From: Streptomyces sp. SirexAA-E
Lineage (GTDB): Bacteria; Actinomycetota; Actinomycetes; Streptomycetales; Streptomycetaceae
NCBI RefSeq assembly: GCF_000177195.2
Contig: NC_015953.1
Coordinates: 5,084,001-5,148,000 of the forward strand
DNA length: 64,000 nucleotides
Direction: 5' to 3'
This document shows positions 32,455 to 45,294 of the stretch, in pieces; within the stretch, counting starts at the first letter, position 1; each line of letters starts with the position of its first letter. Under the pieces are notes generated by a model. The model was given only the letters and a program-made list of their open reading frames with translations. It searched no databases and was not told the origin of the DNA. A program made the translations under genes and the position numbers.

Positions 32455-32856
32455 ATGTTGCGAGGACTCACCACCGTCAGTTTCTGGGCCGCCGATCTGG
32501 CTGCGGCGAGCAGCTGGTACAGCGAACTTCTGGGTACCGAGCCGTACTTCGAGCGACCGGGGTACTGCGAGTTCCGCATCGGTGACCACCAGCACGAACT
32601 CGGCCTCATCGACAGCCGCTACGCGCCCGACGGCCCCGCGACCGGCCCGGCCGGCGCTGTCCTGTACTGGCACGTCGACGATGTGCCGGCCACCCTCGAC
32701 ACGCTGACGTCCATGGGGGCGAAGGAGTACGAAGGGCTCCGGGACCGCGGCGCGGGGTTCGTCACCGCGTCCGTGGTCGATCCCTTCGGCAACATCCTGG
32801 GCGTCATGCGCAACCCCCACTACCTGGACGTCCTGCGGCAGAGCGGAGCCGCGTGA
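32455..32856 (+). CDS. VOC family (glyoxalase-like) protein
   Basis: A 133-residue vicinal-oxygen-chelate protein. Two beta-alpha-beta-beta-beta modules are visible: TTVSFWAADLAAASSWYSELLGTEPYFE...GDHQHELGLI, then VLYWHVDDVPATLDTLTSMGAKEYEGLRDRG...FVTASVVDPFGNILGVM. The closing DPFGNILGV is the family signature. Metal ligands cannot be assigned securely; substrate unknown (glyoxalase, bleomycin-resistance-like or dioxygenase-like folds all share this shape). ATG 32455 has an AAGGAA about 7 bp upstream. The heptamer array lies about 160 bp upstream. Confidence 0.85.
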   Translation: MLRGLTTVSFWAADLAAASSWYSELLGTEPYFERPGYCEFRIGDHQHELGLIDSRYAPDGPATGPAGAVLYWHVDDVPATLDTLTSMGAKEYEGLRDRGAGFVTASVVDPFGNILGVMRNPHYLDVLRQSGAA

Positions 32857-32960
32857 GCGAGTCAGCGAAGGCGGTGGCAGGGCTGTCCGTGCCGCTGGCT
32901 AGGCTCTTCCAGGACCCGGACGCGGCGAGCGTGCCGGGAGGAACGAGCACGGGGGATGCA

Positions 32961-33419
32961 ATGCGCAAGACACTCACCGCGACGGCCTTCGTCCTGGCGG
33001 CCGCTCTGCTGACCGGCTGCGGTGGTGGCGAGGACAAGCCCGCCGACGAGAGCAAGGGCAACGGCTCCGCCGCGCCGGAGTCCGGCAAGCCGAAGGAGAC
33101 CGGCGGGACCACCGTGAAGGAGGGCGCCTCGCACGAGGTGACCATCAAGGTCGAGGGGACGGGTAAGAGCAACGTCATGTACACCCTCGACGACTCCGAC
33201 TTCGCGCAGGTGGACCTGCCGTGGTCCAAGACCGCCACCATCGCCCCGCGGGGCGCGGAGCGCGAGGTCGGCAGGCTGGTGCTCGTCACGCCCGGCACCA
33301 CGACCGCGGCCGACGGCACGCTGGTCGCGGCGGGCTGCTCGATCACCGTCGACGGCAAGACCGTCGTGGAGAACGAGAGCGGCCCCAAGGGCAAGCCCTG
33401 CTCGTACAAGCTCAAGTAG
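32961..33419 (+). CDS. MmpS-like lipoprotein
   Basis: A 152-residue lipoprotein with signal MRKTLTATAFVLAAALLTGC (lipobox LTGC, Cys20), a Gly/Asp/Lys-rich linker and a beta-sandwich domain. Features fit the MmpS family: YTLDDSDFAQVDLPWSKT, VTPGTTT, AGCSITVDGKTVVENESG and a final PCSYKLK, with two cysteines likely paired. In mycobacteria MmpS proteins work with MmpL transporters, but no MmpL gene is nearby here. ATG 32961 has GGGGGA 4 bp upstream. A strong terminator follows at 33533. Confidence 0.8.
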   Translation: MRKTLTATAFVLAAALLTGCGGGEDKPADESKGNGSAAPESGKPKETGGTTVKEGASHEVTIKVEGTGKSNVMYTLDDSDFAQVDLPWSKTATIAPRGAEREVGRLVLVTPGTTTAADGTLVAAGCSITVDGKTVVENESGPKGKPCSYKLK

Positions 33420-33532
33420 GGCGGCCGAGGGGCAGCGGGATGGTCGGCGGCGACCCCGCGACGCCCGCGCGATCTCGCTGTCGCCCGCCAGGACTCACGG
33501 CACAGCCCTGAACGCGTCCGCGCAGGGCAAGC

Positions 33533-33561
33533 GGGCCGGCGCACCCGAGGTGCGCCGGCCC
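33533..33561. terminator. Bidirectional terminator between MmpS-like gene and glgB
   Basis: Perfect 13-bp stem (GGGCCGGCGCACC / complement) with a 3-nt loop, between convergent genes and 20 bp beyond the glgB stop. Confidence 0.9.
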
Positions 33562-33580
33562 CGCCCCGTGCCCCGCCCCG

Positions 33581-36127
<2,547 letters not shown>

Positions 36128-36175
36128 AGGGACGGCCTCCTAGGAGGGGGAGAAGGGAGGGGCGGGGGGAAGGGG

Positions 36176-37636
36176 TCACACGGTCGTGGCCGCCAGGCGC
36201 TGGATCGCCGCCATCGGGACCGGCAGCCAGTCGGGGCGGTGCCGGGCCTCGTACAGCACCTCGTACACCGCCTTGTCGGTCTCATGGGCGCGCAGCAGCT
36301 CCGGTTCGCTGCGCGGGTCCGTGCCCGCCGCCTCGGCGTAGCCCTCGCAGTACGCGGCGCGGCAGCGGGCCGCCCACTCGGGGCTCCAGGGGCGGTGCGT
36401 ACGTGCCGCGTAGTCGAAGGAACGGAGCATCCCGGCCACGTCGCGCACCGGGGGCTGCGGGCTGCGGCGCTCGGGCAGGGGTTTGGCCGGTTCGCCCTCG
36501 AAGTCGATCAGTGACCAGAAACCGTCCTCCCCGCGCAGCGTCTGACCCAGATGCAGGTCGCCGTGGACCCGCTGGGCGGCCCAGCTGCGGCCCTGGTGCC
36601 CCAGCGCGGTCACGGCGTCGAAGGCGGTGCGCAGCCCGGGGACGTACGGGACGAGGGCCGGGACCGCCTGCGCGGCGGCCTCCAGACGCTCGACCATCCC
36701 CGTCACCAGGTGTCTGGTCTGCGACTGGAGCAGCGCGGGCGTCGGGAGCGCGGTGGCCAGTGCGGTGTGCACCTCCGCCGTGGCCCGGCCCAGCGCACGC
36801 GCCTCCGGGACGAAGTCGCGCCCCGCGCCCAGTGCGGCCAGCGCCAGCTGCCAGCCGTCCTTCGCGCCGTGCAGGAACGGTTGCAGCACACCGAGTGTCA
36901 GCGGCTCCGGGGTGGCCGCCTCGAACCAGGCGACCGGGGCCGGTACCCGGCCGCAGCCCTCGCGGGCGAGTGCCAGTGGCAGCTCCAGATCGGGGTTGGT
37001 GCCGGGGAAGACCCGGCGGAAGATCTTCAGGATGTAGGCGTCGCCGTAGACCAGCGAGGAGTTGGACTGCTCGGCGTCCAGGACCCGCGGGGTGAGCCCC
37101 GGCTCGATCGGCGCGGCCCGCTCGAAGCGCAGCGGTCCGAGTGACCCAGGGTTACGGAATCGTTCCAGCAGGAGGTCGGCGACGCGCGGATCGTGCAGCC
37201 CCTCGTACAGGGTGCGGCCGGCCAGCGGGCCGTCCGTCACCTGGCCGATACGGGCCGCCGCCAGGCGCGCGGGCAGCGAGCCGCGCACACCGAGCAGCAG
37301 TTGGTAGCAGTCGTCGTCGTGGGACCGGGCCGGGCTGTTCGGCTGGTGGGCCCGGACGAGCAGGTGCAGCAGCCCCGGGCCCGCGGCCGACGGATCCAGC
37401 GGCAGTATCTCCGTCGCCGCGACGAGTGAGAAACCGGTGACCGGCCGGCCCTTCCCCGCGAACCACCGCTGCCGGGGCAGCCACTCGTGGAGCAGCGGGG
37501 CGAGCGACGGCAGCAGGGCCGTCGTGCCCGCGGTGCCCGGCGGAACGGCCGCCGGCCCCGACGGACTTCGTCTCGGGGTCTTTCTCGTTGTTGTGCTCTT
37601 CGCCAGGGCGACTCGAGTGGATGCAGCCTCCGACAT
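36176..37636 (-). CDS. mak: Maltokinase (Pep2/Mak)
   Basis: A 486-residue kinase of the maltokinase/aminoglycoside-phosphotransferase-like fold that phosphorylates maltose to maltose-1-phosphate with ATP, supplying GlgE. Visible features are the N-lobe with SLVYGDAYILKIFRR, the catalytic loop RVHGDLHLGQTL (His-Gly-Asp-x-His), and the metal-binding LIDFEGEP. After the start is a short Lys/Arg/Thr-rich stretch (VALAKSTTTRKTPRRSP). ATG 37636 has AAAGGA about 8 bp upstream. It is separated from treS by 232 bp containing a hairpin, and from glgB by 48 bp. Confidence 0.94.
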   Translation of the reverse strand: MSEAASTRVALAKSTTTRKTPRRSPSGPAAVPPGTAGTTALLPSLAPLLHEWLPRQRWFAGKGRPVTGFSLVAATEILPLDPSAAGPGLLHLLVRAHQPNSPARSHDDDCYQLLLGVRGSLPARLAAARIGQVTDGPLAGRTLYEGLHDPRVADLLLERFRNPGSLGPLRFERAAPIEPGLTPRVLDAEQSNSSLVYGDAYILKIFRRVFPGTNPDLELPLALAREGCGRVPAPVAWFEAATPEPLTLGVLQPFLHGAKDGWQLALAALGAGRDFVPEARALGRATAEVHTALATALPTPALLQSQTRHLVTGMVERLEAAAQAVPALVPYVPGLRTAFDAVTALGHQGRSWAAQRVHGDLHLGQTLRGEDGFWSLIDFEGEPAKPLPERRSPQPPVRDVAGMLRSFDYAARTHRPWSPEWAARCRAAYCEGYAEAAGTDPRSEPELLRAHETDKAVYEVLYEARHRPDWLPVPMAAIQRLAATTV

Positions 37637-37808
37637 GGCATCGCGTCCTTTCCCCGGGCACACCACAGGATGCGAAGAGTGTCCCGGATTGCGGCAATGG
37701 CTGTCCGGCTGTGCGGGACGTGTCGGGTGAGGATGGTCCGTACGGACTCGATCGATCGAAGGGCACCAGGAGCCCGAAGGAGCCATGAGAGCTCGATACG
37801 GTGTCCAC

Positions 37809-37850
37809 GTGCCCCGTGCGGGGCGGCGGAAACCGCCCCGCGGGTGGCAC
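37809..37850 (-). terminator. Hairpin between treS and mak (attenuator or terminator)
   Basis: An 18-bp stem with 3 mismatches around GTGCC...GGCAC with a core CGGGGCGG / CCGCCCCG and a 6-nt loop, 19 bp after the treS stop. It may lower expression of mak-glgB relative to glgE-treS. Confidence 0.6.
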
Positions 37851-37868
37851 CACGAAGGTGAGGCGCCG

Positions 37869-39592
<1,724 letters not shown>

Positions 39593-39596
<4 letters not shown>

Positions 39597-41689
39597 GGTG
39601 TGGGTGACCCTCCGGTCGGCGGGGACGGTCGCAGGACCGCGATGTGCGCGGGTGTCGCACCCGGCTCCAGACGCACATAGAAGGTCCTGCCCCAGTGATA
39701 GGTGTCGCCGGTGAGCTCGTCGCGCACCGGCACGCTCTCGTGCCAGTCGAGGCCGAGACGCGGCATGTCCAACGAGACCGTGGCCTCCTGGGTGTGGTGA
39801 GGGTCGAGGTTGACGACCACCAGAACGATGTTCGAACCGGAACGCTTGCTGTATGCGATCAGCGCCTCGTTGTCGACCGAGTGGAAGTGCACGTCGCGCA
39901 GTTGCTGGAGCGCCGGGTGGCGACGACGGATCCGGTTGAGGCAGGTGATCAGGGGTGCCAGTGAGCGGCCCTCACGTTCCGCCGACTCCCAGTCCCTGGG
40001 CCTGAGTTGGTACTTCTCCGAGTCCTGGTACTCCTCGCTCCCGGAATGCACCGGGGTGTTCTCGCACAGCTCGAAGCCCGCGTACACGCCCCAGGACGGC
40101 GAGAGGGTCGCGGCCAGCACGGCCCGCGTCTCGAAGGCCGGACGGCCCCCGTCCTGGAGGTAACCGGGAAGGATGTCGGGCGTGTTCACGAAGAAGTTGG
40201 GACGCATGTACGAGGCACTGTCGCCCGAAAGCTCGGTGACGTACTCGGTGAGTTCCCGCTTCGTGTTACGCCAGGTGAAGTAGGTGTACGACTGCTGGAA
40301 GCCGACCGCGGCCAGGGTCCGCATCATCGCCGGACGGGTGAACGCCTCGGCCAGGAAGATCACGTCCGGATCGGTGCGGTTGACGTCGGCGATGACCTTC
40401 TCCCAGAACACCACCGGCTTGGTGTGCGGGTTGTCCACGCGGAAGATCCGTACGCCGTGGTCCATCCAGAACCGCAGGATGCGCACGGTCTCCGCCACGA
40501 TCCCGGCGAGGTCCTGGTCGAAGGCGATCGGATAGATGTCCTGGTACTTCTTCGGCGGGTTCTCGGCGTAGGCGATGGAGCCGTCCGGCCGGTGGTGGAA
40601 CCACTCCGGATGCTCCTTCACCCAGGGGTGGTCCGGGGAGCACTGGAGGGCGAAGTCCAGCGCGATCTCCATCCGCAGGGTGCGGGCCGTCTCGACGAAG
40701 TGGTCGAAGTCCTCCAGCGTGCCGAGATCCGGGTGGACCGCGTCGTGACCGCCGTCCGCCGAGCCGATCGCCCAGGGCACCCCGGGGTCGTCGGCGCCCG
40801 GGGTGAGGCTGTTGTTGGGGCCCTTGCGGTGGGTGGTGCCGATGGGGTGGACCGGCGGGAGGTAGACGACGTCGAACCCCATGGCGGCGACGGCGGGCAG
40901 CCGCTCGGCCGCCGTGCGGAAGGTGCCGCTGACCAGGCGCGGGGCCTCGGGCGGCAGCTGCGTGGTGGCCGCCGCCCGCTTCTTCGCGGCCGGGGCGGCG
41001 GACTTCTTCGCCGTCTTCGCCCTCGGTGCGCGGGCGCGCTCGGCGGGCGCGGGCTCCTCCCACCGCGCGCCCTCCGAACGCGGGAACAGCTCGTACCAGG
41101 AGCCGTACAGAGCGCGCCGGCGCTCCACCACGAGGGGCTGCGGGCGCGAGGCCGTGACCAGTTCGCGCAGGGGGTGGCGGCCGAGGGCCTCGTCGACCTC
41201 GGGGGAGAGCGCCGCCGCGAGCCGCTCGGCCGCCGGGCGGCCCGGGTCGCGCAGCGCGTCGACCGCGGCCAGCACCGCCTCGCGCCCGTCCCGCTTCGGT
41301 ACGCCCGAGGCGGCGCGCTCGTACAGCTCGGCGCCCTCCGCGAAGACCAGGTCCGTGTCGATCCCGGCGGGGACCTTGATCCGCGCGTGCGCCCGCCAGG
41401 TGGTGACCGGATCGCTCCACGCCTCGACGGTGAACGTCCAGTGCCCCTCGGCGTCCGGTGTCACCTCGGCGCCCCAGCGGTCCGTCCCCGGGGCGAGCTC
41501 GCGCATCGGCGTCCAGGGGCCGGGCCGCCCGCTCGGATCGCGCAGCACCACATCGGCGGCCACCGCGTCGTGGCCTTCACGGAAGACGGTGGCGCTGACC
41601 TGGAAGGTCTCGCCCACGACGGCTTTGGCCGGCCGTCTCCCGCAGTCGACGAGGGGACGGACGTCCAGGACGGGAATGCGACCGATCAT
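39593..41689 (-). CDS. glgE: Alpha-1,4-glucan:maltose-1-phosphate maltosyltransferase
   Basis: A 698-residue GH13 enzyme that transfers maltosyl units from maltose-1-phosphate to the non-reducing ends of alpha-1,4-glucans. The nucleophile is Asp419 (GVRIFRVDNPHTKP) and acid/base Glu448 (VIFLAEAF). Both are exactly 25 residues further along than Asp394 and Glu423 of S. coelicolor GlgEI. The offset is explained by a lysine/alanine-rich insert at about 213-245 (AKTAKKSAAPAAKKRAA). N-terminal beta domain (1-100) and helical domain precede the barrel. ATG 41689 has AGGTGA 5 bp upstream. First gene of the storage operon, divergent from glgP. Confidence 0.95.
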
Positions 41690-42396
41690 GGAATCACCTG
41701 GGGGCCGGAGCTGGGCATGCACGGGGCGCGGGGTGGGTGGGGAGGGCTGACCGCGTGCGCCGCGAATGGGGGGTTGCGTCCTTTGTAGCTGCTCGGACGT
41801 CGGGTGACGGGGGGTGTGCATGGCCGCTCCTGTCCGCGTTCACTCGAATGGCACTCGAATGGCAGGTGCGAAGGGGGGTTCGTGCCCGGACCGGGCACCT
41901 GGGACGTACGCCGGGCCGATACCGGGGAAGCCTTCCCACCGCTTCCGGGCGGTCAACCCGGCGCTGTGTTAACTCCTGGGTGCACCCGGCGCACGTGTCG
42001 TGCGTCGCGCGCCGGTCTCCGGGCGCTTCAGGGAGCGTCCTGGGGCGCACTCCGCAGCCTTCCCTGTGGCACGAAGCGCCACAAGGTCGCGTGAGGAGTA
42101 GAAATCAGCCATATCGCCTGTGCCGGATGTGTGCGCATCTGGCCCATGGGGTGCCTGCGTCGCGAGGGACGGGCGTGGCGGGTGCGGCGACCGGGTCCGG
42201 GGAGGGGGCGGGGAAGAGCGCGCACGGTGCAACGACAGGGGCGGGGGCGGATGATCCGCGCGGCGCCCGGTCCACTGAGCCGGTCGCGCGCCGTGGTTGT
42301 GTACGGCCGCACACGGCTACCGTCGAGGGTGACGGTCAGGACGCACACCGCCGTGCGTCCCCTCGGATCCGTACGTCCCCTGTAAAGGTGGGATAC
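41690..42396. other. Long intergenic region between divergent glgE and glgP
   Basis: This is 707 bp without a supported gene. It contains a perfect tandem repeat of CACTCGAATGG (41841-41862) and an inverted repeat TGTGGC-N7-GCCACA (42065-42083). A GTTAAC lies inside GTGTTAACTCC near 41967. Close to glgP the sequence becomes AT-richer (TGTAAAGGTGGGATAC). Promoters for both genes must lie here but no close consensus was found, so regulated or ECF-type promoters are likely. Confidence 0.5.
41841..41862. repeat. Tandem 11-bp direct repeat CACTCGAATGG x2
   Basis: Two identical 11-bp units directly adjacent, one helical turn apart, about 150 bp upstream of glgE. The spacing suits cooperative binding of a regulator to one face of the DNA. 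Confidence 0.6.
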
Positions 42397-45078
42397 GTGA
42401 AGGCCATTCGTCGATTCACCGTGCGTCCCGTCCTCCCCGAACCCCTGCAACCGCTCAGCGACCTCGCCCGCAACCTGCGCTGGTCCTGGCACACCGACAC
42501 CCAGCAGCTCTTCCAGGCGGCCGACCCCGAGGGCTGGCGGCCCGCGGACGCCGACCCGGTGCGCCTCCTCGGCGCCGTGTCCGCCGGGCGCCTCGCCGAG
42601 CTGGCCGCGGACCAGCAGTTCCTGCGCCGGCTCACCGAGGTGTCCGAGGACCTGCGGGCGTACCTCGACGGCCCCAGGTGGTACCAGGACCAGCTCTCCG
42701 AGGGCGCCGAACTCCCCTCGGCCGTCGCCTACTTCTCACCCGAATTCGGTGTCACCGCCGCCCTGCCCCAGTACTCCGGCGGTCTCGGCATCCTCGCCGG
42801 GGACCACCTCAAGGCCGCCAGCGACCTCGGTGTGCCGCTCATCGGGGTCGGCCTGCTCTACCGCCACGGCTACTTCCGCCAGACGCTGTCCCGCGACGGC
42901 TGGCAGCAGGAGCACTACCCCGTCCTCGACCCCAACGAGCTGCCGCTCACCCTCCTGCGCGAGGCGGACGGCACCCCCAGCCGGGTGGTGCTGGCCCTGC
43001 CCGGCGGGCGCTCGCTGTACGCCTCCGTCTGGCAGGCCCAGGTCGGCCGCGTCCCGCTGCTGCTGCTCGACTCCGACGTCGAGGAGAACGCCCCGGGCGA
43101 ACGCGACGTCACCGACCGGCTCTACGGCGGGGGGAGCGACCACCGGCTGCTCCAGGAGATGCTGCTGGGCATCGGCGGGGTGCGCGCCGTGCGCACCTAC
43201 TGCCGGCTCACCGGACACGCCGCCCCCGAGGTCTTCCACACCAACGAGGGACACGCCGGATTCCTCGGCCTGGAGCGCATCCGGGAGCTCGTCGAGACGG
43301 GCCTCGGCTTCGACGCCGCCCTGGAGACGGTGCGGGCCGGGGCGGTCTTCACCACGCACACCCCGGTGCCCGCCGGGATAGACCGCTTCGAGAGCCAGCT
43401 CGTCGCCCGGCACTTCGGCGACGACGGCGAGCTGCCCGGCGTCGACGTCGAACGGATCCTGCGTCTCGGCACGGAGACCTACCCGGGCGGCGAGCCCGGC
43501 CTCTTCAACATGGCGGTGATGGGCCTGCGGCTCGCCCAGCGGGCCAACGGAGTCTCCACCCTGCACGGGGCGGTCAGCCGCGAGATGTTCTCCGGTCTGT
43601 GGCCCGGCTTCGACCCCGCCGAGGTCCCCATCACCTCCGTCACCAACGGCGTGCACGCCCCCACCTGGGTCGCGCCCGAGGTCCTCCGCCTCGGGGCCAG
43701 GAAGTTCGGCGCCGAACGCGCGGAGAGCGCGCTGGCCGGCGCCGACGTCGGCAGCGTCCAGGGCGCCCGGCCCGGCACACCCCGGCGCTGGGACGGTGTC
43801 ACCGCCGTCCCGGACCGGGAGATCTGGGACCTCCGCCGAGGCCTGCGCGAACAGCTGGTCACCGAGGTGCGCAAGCGGCTCTACGCCTCCTGGCGACGGC
43901 GTGGCGCGGGCACCGCCGAACTCGGCTGGATCGACGGCGTGCTCGACCCCGACGTGCTGACCATCGGCTTCGCCCGCCGGGTCCCCTCGTACAAGCGCCT
44001 CACGCTGATGCTGCACGACCGCGAGCGGCTGCGGGAGCTGCTGCTCCACCCCACGCGCCCGGTCCAGATCGTCGTCGCCGGCAAGGCGCACCCCGCCGAC
44101 GACGGCGGGAAGCGGCTCGTCCAGGAGCTGGTGCGCTTCGCCGACGACCCGAGGGTGCGCCACCGCATCGTCTTCCTGCCGGACTACGGCATGGGCATGG
44201 CGCAGAAGCTCTACCCGGGCTGTGACGTCTGGCTCAACAACCCGCTGCGCCCCCTGGAGGCGTGCGGTACCAGCGGGATGAAGGCCGCGCTCAACGGCTG
44301 CCTCAACCTCTCGGTCCGTGACGGCTGGTGGGACGAGTGGTTCGAACCCGACTTCGGCTGGGCGATCCCCACCGCCGACGGCTCGGCCACCGACGAGGAG
44401 CGGCGCGACGAGCTGGAGGCCCACGCCCTCTACGAGCTGCTGGAGGACCGGGTCGCCCCCCGCTTCTACGACCGCAACGCCGACGACCTGCCCGAACGCT
44501 GGATCGAGATGGTCCGCCGCACCCTGGTCACCCTCGGCCCGAAGGTGCTCGCCGGCCGGATGGTCCGCGAGTACGTGGAACGGCTCTACGCCCCCGCCGC
44601 GCTGGCCCGCAGGGCGCTGACCCCGGCGGCGGCCCGCGAGCTGGCCGACTGGAAGGCGAAGATCCACGCGGCCTGGCCCCAGGTCGGCGTCGACCACGTG
44701 GAGGCCCTGGCCGACGCCGTCGTGGGCGGCTCGGCCGAGCTCGGCTCCACCCTGGCGCTGCGGGTCAGGATCGCCTTGGGCGGCCTCGACCCGGACGACG
44801 TGGAGGTCCAGGTGGTCGCGGGACGGGTCGACTCCAGCGACGGTATCGCCGAGGCCCAGACGTTCCCGCTGAAACCGGCCGGCGGCCACGACCTGGAGGA
44901 CCGCTGGCTGTACGAGGGACCGCTCGCCCTGGACCGCACCGGGCCCTACGGCTACACCGTGCGGGTGCTGCCCGCGCATCCGCTGCTCGCCTCGGGTGCC
45001 GAACTCGGGCTGGTCGCGGTGCCCGGAGAGGCCGTCGGCACGGACACGGGCACCGGCGCGGGCATGCTCCTGCGCTGA
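42397..45078 (+). CDS. glgP: Alpha-glucan phosphorylase (DUF3417-containing)
   Basis: An 893-residue phosphorylase releasing glucose-1-phosphate from glycogen or maltodextrins. The N-terminal DUF3417 (about 10-120; LPEPLQPLSDLARNLRWSWH) is followed by two phosphorylase domains: VAYFSPEFGVTAALPQYSGGLGILAGDHLKAASDLG, EVFHTNEGHAGFL, GAVFTTHTPVPAGIDRF and FARRVPSYKR. The PLP-lysine segment is EACGTSGMKAALNG. The C-terminal beta-rich extension is about 790-893. The length fits the larger archaeal/actinobacterial GlgP class rather than the E. coli type. GTG 42397 has AGGTGGGA upstream. Divergent from glgE, so one region controls synthesis and breakdown. Confidence 0.93.
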   Translation: MKAIRRFTVRPVLPEPLQPLSDLARNLRWSWHTDTQQLFQAADPEGWRPADADPVRLLGAVSAGRLAELAADQQFLRRLTEVSEDLRAYLDGPRWYQDQLSEGAELPSAVAYFSPEFGVTAALPQYSGGLGILAGDHLKAASDLGVPLIGVGLLYRHGYFRQTLSRDGWQQEHYPVLDPNELPLTLLREADGTPSRVVLALPGGRSLYASVWQAQVGRVPLLLLDSDVEENAPGERDVTDRLYGGGSDHRLLQEMLLGIGGVRAVRTYCRLTGHAAPEVFHTNEGHAGFLGLERIRELVETGLGFDAALETVRAGAVFTTHTPVPAGIDRFESQLVARHFGDDGELPGVDVERILRLGTETYPGGEPGLFNMAVMGLRLAQRANGVSTLHGAVSREMFSGLWPGFDPAEVPITSVTNGVHAPTWVAPEVLRLGARKFGAERAESALAGADVGSVQGARPGTPRRWDGVTAVPDREIWDLRRGLREQLVTEVRKRLYASWRRRGAGTAELGWIDGVLDPDVLTIGFARRVPSYKRLTLMLHDRERLRELLLHPTRPVQIVVAGKAHPADDGGKRLVQELVRFADDPRVRHRIVFLPDYGMGMAQKLYPGCDVWLNNPLRPLEACGTSGMKAALNGCLNLSVRDGWWDEWFEPDFGWAIPTADGSATDEERRDELEAHALYELLEDRVAPRFYDRNADDLPERWIEMVRRTLVTLGPKVLAGRMVREYVERLYAPAALARRALTPAAARELADWKAKIHAAWPQVGVDHVEALADAVVGGSAELGSTLALRVRIALGGLDPDDVEVQVVAGRVDSSDGIAEAQTFPLKPAGGHDLEDRWLYEGPLALDRTGPYGYTVRVLPAHPLLASGAELGLVAVPGEAVGTDTGTGAGMLLR

Positions 45079-45294
45079 TCCGCGCCGCCTGGCCCCGGCC
45101 CCGCCTCCCGGTGTGCCCGGCGCCGTCCGCACGGCGTCGGGCCCACCGGTGTCCGCACCACGGGATCGCCCCTCACCGGCAGGAGTGATTCCACCGTGAC
45201 CTGGCTAACATGACAGCCGGTGCCGGTGTGGCCTGGTCCCACCGATGCGACAGGACAGCGAGGCGTCCCGCGGGCGCGAGTGGAGGTCGGCACG

